Shown: positions 10,562 to 29,766 of the stretch, piece after piece
Numbering within the stretch: the stretch's first letter is position 1
Layout of the letters: each line of letters opens with the position of its first letter
From: Pterobdella sp. o SKG-2022
Taxonomy: Eukaryota > Annelida > Clitellata > Hirudinida > Piscicolidae
DNA length: 64,000 nt
NCBI GenBank assembly: GCA_964035795.1
Contig: OZ038323.1
Coordinates: 186,001-250,000 of the forward strand
Reading direction: 5' to 3'
The notes under the pieces: model-generated
What the model was told of the DNA's origin: nothing
The model's database searches: none
The model's input: the letters and a program-made list of their open reading frames with translations, nothing else
Translations under genes and position numbers: made by a program

Positions 10562-13272
10562 AGTGTCCTAACACACAGGTGACTTCCATGCTCACTCTCA
10601 ATCATCGCACTCTCATTTCAAGGACCATAGTGGCTCACAACTACATTAACTCTGAATTCAAACCACATCATTTTCAATCAAAACACTCCCTTTCAACCCA
10701 AATCAACAACCCACCTCGCCCAACATCACAATATCAGTTAATCTCATCTGGCAAACACTTAAACCAATTCCCCATCCTCATCACATTCAAAAACGAATAC
10801 AAAATACTCAACTAAACCACTATGAACTCTTACCAACTACAAGAAAGCCAAATGGTTTCAAGAAACCAGACATAGAACACACACTCAAAAATACTGCCCT
10901 TCACGAAGACCCACACACAGCAAACCACCATAACAAACGCTATACTCGCATCAGACCGCAAAAATATTCCCAAAGGAACAATAAAACCCACCCACACTCC
11001 ACTCCCCAAAAACATCACCTCACTCATTTCTAAGCGAAATCACACCAGAGCCATCAATAATAAAAATCCCTCACCGCCCACACTCAACCAACCCATCACC
11101 AACCTTATCCAACAATACAAAAAACATAAACGGGAAGAGCACCTGAAAGCCGACTCGAATCACGAGAAAAAATCCCACATCCTATGGTCTACAGTAAAGG
11201 CCCTCAACCCAAAAAAAACCACCACTCCCACCAACTCAACCATCGCCCACAACAAAACAGCCCGCACTGACACACAAAAAGCCACATACACTTCATCAAC
11301 TTCAATTACAGAATAATAAACAAACTCAACAAATCACTCACACCCACCCCAATAATAATCACCGCAGCGGAAACAACACAAGCAATAAAACACTCCAAAA
11401 ACAACATTTCCACAGAACCTGATGACACAAACATCAGAAAAAACTGTTTCAATAAAACTAATTCTCATACTTGAAAATGTTACGTTGATGAAGAAAAGCT
11501 TCGTATCTTAATAAACTAACTAGTGTTCTGAAATTATATTCATTTTGTTGTGGCTTTTGGGAAAAATCAAACATCAGACACCTCAAACATCTAGGACCAA
11601 TAGCCATCAAACACTTAACCAATCTCTTTAAAACCACAATCAACACAAACACCATACCCCAAATATGGAAAACCTCCAAAATCATCCCCATCGCCAAACC
11701 CTTCACTCCCCTCCTCATACCGACCAATAGCCTTATTCTCCTCATAGCAAAAACACTTTAAAATAATCTTCTTACCACACCTCAATACTAATATAATTCT
11801 CCCAACACACCAACTTCAGAGCTGCGCACTTCACCACTACAGCTCTACACAATATCAACAACACCATGATCACAGGTTTTAATTAAAAAAAAAACCTCCT
11901 TATAGAACAATCTTCAGCGCTCTTGACATGACCAAAGCTTTTGACACAGTCAACATCCACCAACTCATCCACAAAATACAAAACACCTACAATCATAACA
12001 AAATTCTTAGCCAACTACCTGAAAAGCCGCCAACAATATACTACATACAACAACCAAACATCCAAACATTAAAGCAGGAGATCCACAAGAGGGCGTTCTA
12101 TCACCCACTTTATTCAACATATACAGGTCAGACATTCCCCTCCCCAAGAACAACTCAGTCAACCTTATCACTAACGCAGACGACATGACCATAACCTCAT
12201 CTCACTCCAACACCAACACAGTCATCCAAAACTTCCTCCCATACCCAAACGAGATACACACATTGGCTCACACTAACAACCTCAAAATCAACCCTACCAA
12301 AGCCACAACCACACTCATGACCCCCGACCCTTCGGAATACAACAAACCACTGAACATCCACTTCAACAACACTCACATCTCCACCACCTCCAACCCTACC
12401 ATCCTTGGCCTAAATTTTGACCCCAAACTAAAATTCTCCACCCACACAGACAACACCATCCCAAAAGCGCAAAAATCACTCAACCTCATAAAACTCCTCA
12501 CATCAACACACTGGGGCAAAAGCAAGGAAACACTCATCACCACATACAAAACACTACTCCTTCCCATCATCGAATACGACAACACCATTTGGTCACCCAT
12601 CATCTCATGCACCTCCCTTAATAAACTATAATAAAAATCCAAAACACAGCCCTGAGAACAAGCACGGACTGCACCCTAAACACCAACAGCCAACACCTCC
12701 ACTCAGAAACCAAATCCTACCGCTTCAAACGCACCTTAAGCTTCACGCATCACAACTCATACAAAAAGCCTCCCAACCCACTCATCCCCTACACCCACTC
12801 ATCACACAAGAAGCTCACCTCAGGTACAAAAAACAATCCACGTTCAACAACAACATCAACTACACCCTAAACATATCCTCCTCCCGGAACACCTCTCACA
12901 CACAAATTAGAATCAATTTGAAAACAATACACACAAAAATAGTTCATGACTACATATCATCCACTCACAACAAAATCCTCAGCAAGCAACCCCTACCCAT
13001 TCATGAAACAGAAACCACCCTAGACCACCACACACGTCGTACCCTTGCCCAGCTCAGAACAAATAAGTCGCCTCTCATCCTCTCATACCTCAACAAGATC
13101 TCACCATCATCTCATCCTATCACCATCCTGCCCACCCTCACCTCTTCACCTCCCCCAAAATAAGTACCACTCTGGGACCGATCCTGTGAGAGCGGCTGAG
13201 CTTCTGAAAAGCTGGACAGTCTTGATGGAAGCCTGAGAAGCACCCATCTATGACTAGGGTGCTTTGGGTAAA
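10562..13272 (+). mobile_element. Family D LINE (2A/zinc-finger class), 5'-truncated and decayed
   Basis: It starts inside the endonuclease domain and continues through linker, RT and the C-terminal region to a 3' end of TGGGTAAAAAAAAA. It aligns along its length with the full copy at 58202-61592. The RT part includes MTKAFDTVNIHQLIHKI at 11928, where the family reads MTKAFDTVNIHQLIYKI, and NADDMTI in place of YADD. The post-RT region (WSPIIS...) ends near 12640 and the 3' untranslated part near 13272. Frameshifts and stops occur throughout. A 130-bp foreign segment interrupts it at 11438-11567. Confidence 0.9.
11438..11567. mobile_element. Unknown 130-bp insertion with 10-bp target duplication
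   Basis: LINE D is interrupted here. The ten bases CAAACATCAG occur immediately before (11428-11437) and again at the right end (11568-11577), which is the mark of a short insertion. The insert begins with a run of A and includes TGTTACGTTGATGAAG. It has no tRNA-like head and no clear inverted ends. A short retroposon or a processed fragment are the options. Confidence 0.75.
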
Positions 13273-13489
13273 AAAAAATGTAGGTATAACTCTGACCTTT
13301 GCCATGTTTATTTAATCAATTTTATATTTGATGTTTGATAGTATCATATTATTCTAATATTATTATTTAAAAAATTTAATAACCAAAGAGATAAAAACAG
13401 TTACAAATAAATAAAATTAGTTTTCCATCTATCTCCGTCAGTAGCCATATTTCTTGACTTGTCGAAGTTATCTAAGTTGCGAACTTGAT

Positions 13490-14860
13490 GTTAGCCTTTT
13501 CGAGGCATTTTTTAAGAGAGAAGCTAGTCGTTTTTGGTCTAGCAGGGAATCGTTCGTTATTAGTGGAAAAGTATCTGGTCATTGCTATTTTAGCTGGTGC
13601 TAGTTGGTTTAGCCTCAAGATGTGACAGCAAAGTGAGTCATTGATGTTTTATGGTAAGACAAAGCTCTTCTTGGCCAGTCTTTTTGTAAGGCCTTTCTTT
13701 GTTATTGTTTTTGATAGAAAATTACGAGCTTCTCATAGAAGTATCAGTATTATATAGGTTACTTATTTTAGGGTATCTACTCTGATACAGTGCAGTTTAA
13801 TGGCCAGATTTCTAAACCTTTTTCACTTAAAAATATCAAACAAGGTTGTATCTCGCCTCAAATCTGTTTGGCTTGTATTTTTTCTTCTTCTTCAAAATAT
13901 TTGATGTCTTTTTAGACCAAGGCGTTAGTGTATTTTGCTGTACACGGAATGAAGGTAATTTTTCCTAGCTTGCATGATTTCGGTTTAAATCATAAAAAAC
14001 AGGGTTATCGTTCGCGAATTGCTTCATGCCGATGATGCTGCTCTATGTGCATCTTCTCCTAGCCATCTACAAGACCTTCTTAACTGCTTTAGTAGTGCTT
14101 GCAAACAATTAAATTTTACTATAGACTTTAAAAACTAGGCTCTGAAGAGCATAATTTCAAAACGAACAAATTTTATCTGAAAAAAGCTGATGTCTTCGCC
14201 TATCTTGGTTTCTTGCTATCTAAAAGCACGAGTGTCGATCATGAAATTACTCAGAAGAATAGGAAAGGCTTCAACAGCCTTGGTCGACAAACAAAGCGTG
14301 TTTAGAAAATTCAGCATTTGCACTAAGGTCAGAGTTTATAAAGCATGTTTTCTTAGCATTTTTCTTTATGGCTCTGTAACTTGGACAACATGTTGAAAAC
14401 AGGAATCTAGGCTCAGTGCGTTTCATATATGGTGCCTACTCTTAGAAAAAGATTGAAAGACAAAATCACAAACGAAGAAATATTTGAGATTAAGGGTTTT
14501 ACTCTTTCTCTTCCATGTTTAAATTCTATCATTTTGGTTATGCCAAACTGCATGTCAAATCACCGCATCTTTCATCTTCATATCTAGAGTGTATTAGAAG
14601 GTAGCCATCCATTGGATTGGCCACGTCCTAGATACAAGAATGCTCTAAAACGTGATGCGAAAGACTTATATTCAATCTGTTATATGTACTAAGCTTTTTT
14701 GCGACAGCGGTGGCTGGAGGTAAATGTTACACAAAAAAAACAGTTTCGATTATAAAAATTAATTTGATATACTTCAGTCTATTCGGTTAAAACGATCTAA
14801 AACCCTCAGAAATGAAATTAACTCAAACACGGTCATACTTAACAAAGCATGCTAACTGTA
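13490..14860 (+). mobile_element. LINE L, RT fragment
   Basis: The plus strand reads ELLHADDAALCASSPSHLQD near 14015-14080 (the RT catalytic ADD box followed by a helix), then LNFTIDFK and, further on, RVYKACFLSIFLYGSVTW, the post-RT motif. Many stops and frameshifts are present. The left limit is uncertain. It belongs to the general group in which ADDAAL is followed by a long helix, like family G. Confidence 0.75.
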
Positions 14861-15045
14861 CAGACCGTGTTTTGGAATAGGACATTAGGAAAATATTCAC
14901 TTTTTATTATGGCAGAGATAGTGTCTGCAACCAGACCTTTGGACACGCAATGGTGCCGAAACACAAAGTAGTAGATGAAATCTGATTAAAACTAAAAAAA
15001 ACTAAAAAGTCTTTTGAAGTCTCAGGGAATAATAAGTTGAACAAT

Positions 15046-15425
15046 TGGTCCTGGGCATGACGTCAAATGATCCTGGGCATGACGTTAAAACACCCGTCAA
15101 AGGCATGACATTAAAATGCATCTACATCCTAGAGTTTAGGCTTGCTAGTTGGTGGGGCTGCTAATCTTTCAGGGTACAAATCTAAACGACCTTTCTCTGT
15201 CCTTCGGTAATTCTTTGGGCTTACTAATTTTATCTTGTTTCAAGATAATTTTTTGGAGGACCCAACTTAGACTGTTTCATCAGTCTGCTCTCATCAGACT
15301 AGGTTCTTAGGACAAGTTCTTAATATGCAAAGAAACATTCCAAGACCAACACTAACAGCCTGATGATGAAGATAGGGTACGTTCCTAACCTATACGTCGA
15401 AACATGGGAGTAATAAAAAATATAA
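15046..15425. repeat. Dispersed repeat R, copy 1
   Basis: About 370 bp matches 17336-17705 almost base for base, including GGGCATGACGTTAAAA near the left, the hairpin AGACTGTTTCATCAGTCT and TGATGATGAAGATAGGG near the right, ending A-rich. A shorter diverged copy lies at about 16925-17005. It has no coding capacity. An A-rich end and dispersal suggest a retroposed element, or the terminal region of a larger one. Confidence 0.8.
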
Positions 15426-15476
15426 AAAAATAAAGTTGAACAATTTCAAGTGTAGTAATGGAACATAAAAGGCAAC

Positions 15477-24421
<8,945 letters not shown>

Positions 24422-24450
24422 TCTTATTAATGTGCAAAATGGGTTCAGTA

Positions 24451-24525
24451 TTAATTATCCTGTGATTCGTATGGCGCAGTAGAATAAGAAAAGTGTTAAT
24501 TATCCTGTGTTTCGTACGGCGCAGC
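24451..24525. repeat. Two copies of a 30-bp motif just upstream of RIOK2
   Basis: TTAATTATCCTGTG(A/T)TTCGTA recurs with a 45-bp period (24451-24480 and 24496-24525), 30-105 bp upstream of the RIOK2 start codon. The position suits the 5' untranslated region or promoter. It may be a regulatory duplication or chance. Confidence 0.6.
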
Positions 24526-24531
24526 GTTTTT

Positions 24532-24800
24532 GTAAAGTATAACAGGCACTTCGCGCTTACGCAAAAAGTATTGAATAGCTTTGGGCTAGTTGATGAACCA
24601 ATCATAGAGCTCAAAAAAAAAATTGTTAAAAATAATAATTTTTAGAAGTTTATTCAAAAAAAAACTAACATTTATTAGCTAAAAACGTTTTTCGTACAAT
24701 CCGTGATTATTTAAACATTGTGATACATGAATATTTTCAAGAAAAAAAAACTAACATTCTTCAAAGCCTATGATTGGTCCAATTTAAAGCAGCATTTTGT
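24532..24800. repeat. Foldback repeat H, copy 1
   Basis: It begins ACAGGCACTTCGCG and includes GAACCAATCATAGA, AAACTAACA and ATTTAAACATTGTGATACAT. The far side carries an inverted, shorter version (AAACTAACA...CTATGATTGGTCC). The same sequence forms the arms around LINE G at 26571-26760 and 29405-29550. It starts about 110 bp upstream of the RIOK2 ATG. Confidence 0.75.
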
Positions 24801-25599
24801 TGCTTAGAACTTTTTTAGTTAACTATATATCAAATATTATAGTTTTGAAAAAATATTTATTTCAATTTTTTATTCATAAATTTTATTTTTCTATTAAAAT
24901 CTTTAAATACATGATTACCAGACACGAGCTCTTTTCGAGCACATCTCTATTATTCATAGTATGCACATTTTGTAAATATGTAATTAGTAAACAAATTATA
25001 TATTCATACACTATTTTTAATTAAGCTACTGTTAGGTAAATACATTTTTAGAAAATTTAAATACATTTTTAAAAAAATTGAAATGTGCAAATTTTAGATT
25101 GAAAAAATCTATTTACAACGAATGTACTGTTTCATGAATAATTTTTTTTTTTTAAAAAACTAGACTAAGTAATTCTTAATTTGAAAATCGAGCTGAACTT
25201 TTTAAACATGCAAATATTTATGGTAAATTATTTGAGATATCTTTATAAAATTTTTAGAAAAATGATATTTTGATGTAGTTTCATTTTGTTGTAATGACTG
25301 AAGGTATCCATTTCAATGTGTCATGTCATAACGAACAAACAAATGACGATTATTATTATAGTGGTATAAAAACTGATTAAGTCTTCAAGACCACTTTAAC
25401 ATACACATTTATATGGAGCCAGTTCTGATACAGTAAATTTTCATTCTTTCTAGCCCCTCACGCTTCACCCTTCCATCCACACACACCCAGTCATTCCTTT
25501 CATTTACCCCTTCTTTCTTCCCACTAATTTGGTTTTCTGAAAAAAAAAATACTTGAGAGAGAAAATTCTAAAATTATGTTTTAAGATTATAAGATGGAC
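24801..25599. other. AT-rich intergenic DNA, nothing recognised
   Basis: No coding similarity was seen. The sequence is very AT-rich. Confidence 0.5.
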
Positions 25600-26160
25600 G
25601 TCGGCGGTCCCTAAATAATACAAAAGAAATCTTATAAAAGGAGATTTCCATAGAGCTAACAGCATCGGGTCTGACTTTGAATTGGAAAGAGAGAGATACG
25701 TCAGAAATATAAACATGCTTGTTTTTCTGACAGGTTTATCATCTCTGCTTTTGAACAATTCGACACCCCTAAGGATGAGGGTTTGATTCCAAGCTGGCTC
25801 TTTGAAAGAGAGAAGAAAGCACTTCAAATTTCCTTACTGCCCAAAAAATGAGTTGTACATACATAAGTGCATTAATAAATTAAACTCATTTACCAAAAAC
25901 GTCATCGCGTTTTCATACTCTTGGATCACATCAAAAATAAAAACCCTCTTCCCTCTTAAAAACAAAATTTCGCAGGTAAACAATATGATATACAAAGGGG
26001 AATGTAGTCTTGGGGAAACGTACTTGGAAGAAACGAAAAGAAACGTGGAAATGACATGGGCGGAACATGAAGCGGTGAAAGGGACTTCTGAACCAGCAAA
26101 ACACATCGAGGAACCCTACACATAAATTCTCGTGAAGAACTTTGATACGAGCCCCTGAAG
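25600..26160 (+). mobile_element. Penelope-like element fragment with GIY-YIG endonuclease
   Basis: A post-RT stretch in several frames (ISAFEQFDTPKDEGLIPSWL, then KFPYCPKNELYI) leads to KTLFPLKNKISQVNNMIYKG, GECSLGETYLEETKRNVE and MTWAEHEAVK. This matches the linker and GIY-YIG domain of Penelope-like retroelements, which normally read IYKG.CSCGE.YIGET.RN...R..EHE. Here CSC has become CSL and YIGET has become YLEET. The polymerase is absent. No terminal repeats were seen. Confidence 0.85.
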
Positions 26161-26237
26161 ATTGGAAAAAAAGGAGGATATTGGAAGCTTTCTTAATTAA
26201 AATTCAAACCCTACTTTAAATGACCTTTAGGACGTAA

Positions 26238-26510
26238 GGAATTTATTAATATTTAGAAATGGTGTTACATAATATGCCTTATTTTATTTTGTTGCCTCTA
26301 ATTTACATGATAGTCCTTCTCATTTTATAGCTTTTATGATATATCTTTGCAACATTCATGAACTGCAAGATTAGGAATTTATTATTATTTAGAAATGATG
26401 TTACATAATAGGCCTTATTTTATTAGAGTTGCTTACACATTCATTTTTTATTATCTCTGATTTACATTATAGTCCACGTCACTTTATAATTTTAGTAATA
26501 TTTTTTGCAA
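26238..26510. repeat. Tandem duplication, period about 136 bp
   Basis: GGAATTTATTA(A/T)TATTTAGAAAT(G)GTGTTACATAATA..CC begins at 26238 and again at 26374, and later phrases (TTTACAT.ATAGTCC) also recur. Two diverged copies. Confidence 0.75.
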
Positions 26511-26570
26511 TAATTATGAGGTTTAGAATTAACTTTTATCTGTTGCCATAGTAATATCAATAAAACGGTT

Positions 26571-26760
26571 TCTCAACAGGCACTTCGCGATTAGGAGTGT
26601 TTAATATCGAGCCCATAGTTCCTGAACCAATCATAGAATTTCAAAAAATTTTTTGAAAAGTACTGAAATAATCATTTTTAGAAATTTTATGAAAAAAAAC
26701 TAACACATCAAATAACAAAGCTGTTTGTATAATCCATGAATATTTAAACATTATGATACA
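26571..26760. repeat. Foldback repeat H, left arm beside LINE G
   Basis: Matches copy 1 (24532-24760) from GGCACTTCGCG through GAACCAATCATAGAATTTC to ATTTAAACATTATGATACAT. It is inverted relative to 29405-29550. Confidence 0.85.
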
Positions 26761-26764
26761 TGAA

Positions 26765-29404
26765 AATTGATTTGCATACATTTGGATTGATCAGCGTTGA
26801 AAATCCACATTAGGCGCATGGAACGTGCGCACTCTGATAGACCTGAGAAAAGGTCTGCATTGATTGCAAGAGAGCTGGCAAGGTACGAGGTACAGATCGA
26901 TGCTCTTAGCGAAACACGGCTTGCAACTCTCAGAAGCGCACGCTGGCTACACTTTTTCTGGATCGGACGTAAACAAGAAGAACGTCGTGAGGCAGGAGTT
27001 GGATTCGCCATTAAATCCAATCTGGTCAACAAGCTACCTTCGCCTCCCAGAGGTATTAATGATCGTCTGATGACCGTTCGTCTGCCACTCTGATCAGTGC
27101 TTACGCTCCCACTATCACCAATCCTGATGAGATCAAAGAAAAGTTCTACGAGAACCTGCAAGCGACAGTTGCCTCTGTGCCCAAAGCGGACAAACTCGTC
27201 CTTCTTGGTGATTTCAATGCTCGAGTCGGCACTGATTACAGTGCACACCTCAACGACCCGTTATCAGCTGCGAAGAAAGCTGCATTCTGCAACATCAAGA
27301 GAAGTTGACAGCTAGAGCTACGTCGAATGCAGGATAAATGGCTCAGCGAAAAAGCCGATGAGATCCAATGTTATGCTGATCGCAATGACTTGAAAAACTT
27401 TTACAGTGCACTTAAGACTGTCTACGGTCCCACTTCGTCTGGATCATCTCCCCTTTTCAGCGCAGCTGGAAACATACTGATCACAGACAAGGAGAAAGTT
27501 CTTGAACGATGGGCGGAGCACTTCAGTTGTGTTCTCAACCGTCCTTCCACCATTAACGAGGAAGCCCCAAGTCCCAATCAAGCACTCTCTTGCCGACGTT
27601 CCTACTGTAGCAGAAGTAGAAAAAGCAGGAAAGCGGCTTTCAAGTGGAAAGGCGCCTAGTGCTGACTCCATCTCTGCGGAAATTTACGCCTCTGGAGGCT
27701 CACTCATGATCAGGAAGCTTTTTGAACTATTCCAGTCTATGTGGAACCAACAGCTTATCCTGCAAGAACTAAAAGATGCTTCTATAGTCCACCTATACAA
27801 GCGCAAAGGAAATCGTCAATCGTGCGATAACCATCGTGGCATATCGCTACTCTCTATCGCCGGGAAGATCTTGGCTAAAGTTCTGCTGAACCGCTTGATT
27901 GATCACCTGGAAGACGGTTTATTGCCTAAAAGTCAGTGTGGGTTTAGACCGGGGCGCAGCACAGCAGATATGATCTTCGTAGCACGTCAACTCCAGAAGT
28001 GTCAAGAGCAAAACGTTGGTCTCTACACTACTTTTGTAGACCTGACGAAGGACTTCGATACTGTCTGCAGAAAAGAGCTTTGGGAGATCATGGCCAAGTT
28101 CGGCTGTTCCGCTAAGTTTATTACTGTGGTCAGGCAGTTCCATTACGGCATGCAAGCCAGCGTGCAGGATGATGGGAAGTACTCGAAGCCATTTCCAGTC
28201 ACAAACGGCTGCGTTCTTGTTCCAATTCTCTTCAGCATGATGTTTTCAGCCATGCTGACTGACGCTTTTCGCTCTGGTGACATCGGAGTCGACTAAAAAT
28301 TCCGAACTGATGGGAAACTGTTCAACTTACGTAGGCTTCAGGCAAAAACCGAAGTTCAGAAAGACATTGCTCGAGACTTTTTATTTGCTGACGACTGCGC
28401 ATTGAATACTGGCACACAGTTTAACATGCAGGAAAGCATGAACCGGTTTGCCAAAGCCTGTGACGACTTTGGCCTGACAATAAGTATCAAGAAAACCGAA
28501 GTGATGTACCAGCCTGCCCTTTATGCTCCCTACTCAAAAAAAGTTATCACGGTCAACGGCGAGAAGCTTACAGTGACAGAAAAGTTCATTTATCTTGGCA
28601 GCACACTGTCACGGTCTGTCAGTATCGATGAGGAGGTATCCTTCAGAATCGCTAGAGCCAGCTCGGCTTTTGGCAGACTCAGAGAGGTGTGGGATAAAAG
28701 AAGGATCAGTCTTATGACCAAGCTGAAGGTGTACCGTGCCCTCGTCATTCCTTCATTGCTGTACGCATGCGAAACATGGACTGTGTACAGTCTTCATGCC
28801 AGGCAGTTGAACTCTTTCCACATGCGATGCCTTCGGAAACTGCTTCACATCAAATGGCAGGACAAAGTGCCCGACACAGAAGTACTCCAAAGAGCCAAAA
28901 TAGAGAGCGTTCATGCGTATCTCAAGCGGTCCCAGCTCAGGTGGGCAAGCCACGTATTCAGAATGCCCGACGAGCGCCTGCAAAAGCGATTGCTTTACGG
29001 TGAGCTGAGTGAAGGCAAGCGCTCTCTTGGAGGTCAGAGGAAGCGATACAAGGACACGCTGGAAGCTTTTCTGAAATCCTGTGGCATTAATTCTGACACC
29101 TGGGAAGAAATGGCCTAAGACCGGCCTACTTGGCGCAGCACTATCTCCACAGGTGTGTCGAGCTTTGAGGCCAAGCGTGTGGAAGAGCAAAAGCAGAAAC
29201 GCCAGCGTCGCAAAATGAAAGCGAGTACTGCTTCTCAGTTTGTTTCTACTTTAGCATATCCCTGCCCAAAGTGTACAAGGCTTTTCAATGCGAGAATAGG
29301 CCTGATCAGCCATCTTCGCACCCACAAAACCCAGGAATGGAAGTTGTGGTCGTCTTCGCCTGCGAAGGACGAACATCATCATCATCATCATCATCATGAT
29401 AAAT
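26765..29404 (+). mobile_element. LINE G with C-terminal C2H2 finger, between inverted repeats
   Basis: Domains in order: N-terminal endonuclease in broken frames (26797-27300; ELARYEVQIDALSETRLA, later [10 protein letters not shown]); RT 27502-28296, with SSGKAPSADSISAEIY, CGFRPGRSTADMIFVARQLQ, the first Asp box FVDLTKDFDT and GCVLVPILFSMMF; the catalytic box FLFADDCALN at about 28380-28410; the post-RT region to 29118 (YLGSTLSRSVSIDEEV, LLYACETWTVYS, LRWASHVFRMPDERL); and a C2H2 finger CPKCTRLFNARIGLISHLRT near 29265-29325. It ends in (ATC)n. An in-frame stop at about 28294 and early frameshifts inactivate it. It is among the best preserved LINEs here. Confidence 0.92.
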
Positions 29405-29550
29405 GTTAGTTTCATTTTTCATAAAACTTCTAAAAATGATTATTTCAGTACTTTTCTAATTTTTTTTGAAATTCTATGATTGGTTCAGAAACTATAGGCT
29501 CGATCTTAAACACTCCTGCCTAATCGCGAAGTGCCCGTCTATATCCCCCT
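29405..29550. repeat. Foldback repeat H, right arm beside LINE G
   Basis: Inverse complement of the left arm, ending GCGAAGTGCCCG. The inner part of the arm seen on the left (about 55 bp with ATTTAAACATTATG) is absent here, so the insertion or a deletion removed it. The remainder up to the OSTC start (29551-29766) is AT-rich with no recognised element. Confidence 0.85.
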
Positions 29551-29766
29551 CTGTCTGAAACACATGATAACAATAAATTTCAACATGTGCTTATTGCGCT
29601 TTTTAATGTAAAATTTGAAAAAAAAAATTAAATAAGTTGAAATAATTAGTTAATTTTTAAACGTTGAAAAATAATTATTTTCCAATATTTTGATTATTTG
29701 ATAAATCTACTTTTAACAGAATCCCAAGAAACACGACCATTTGCTGACGTTTACTAAGACCGACAA

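Noticed and set aside
15360..15412. Hammerhead ribozyme in repeat R (CTGATGA ... GAAA)
   Set aside because: The bases after CTGATGA and before GAAA do not pair into a continuous stem II; only five inner pairs form. The opposite strand gives a plain hairpin.
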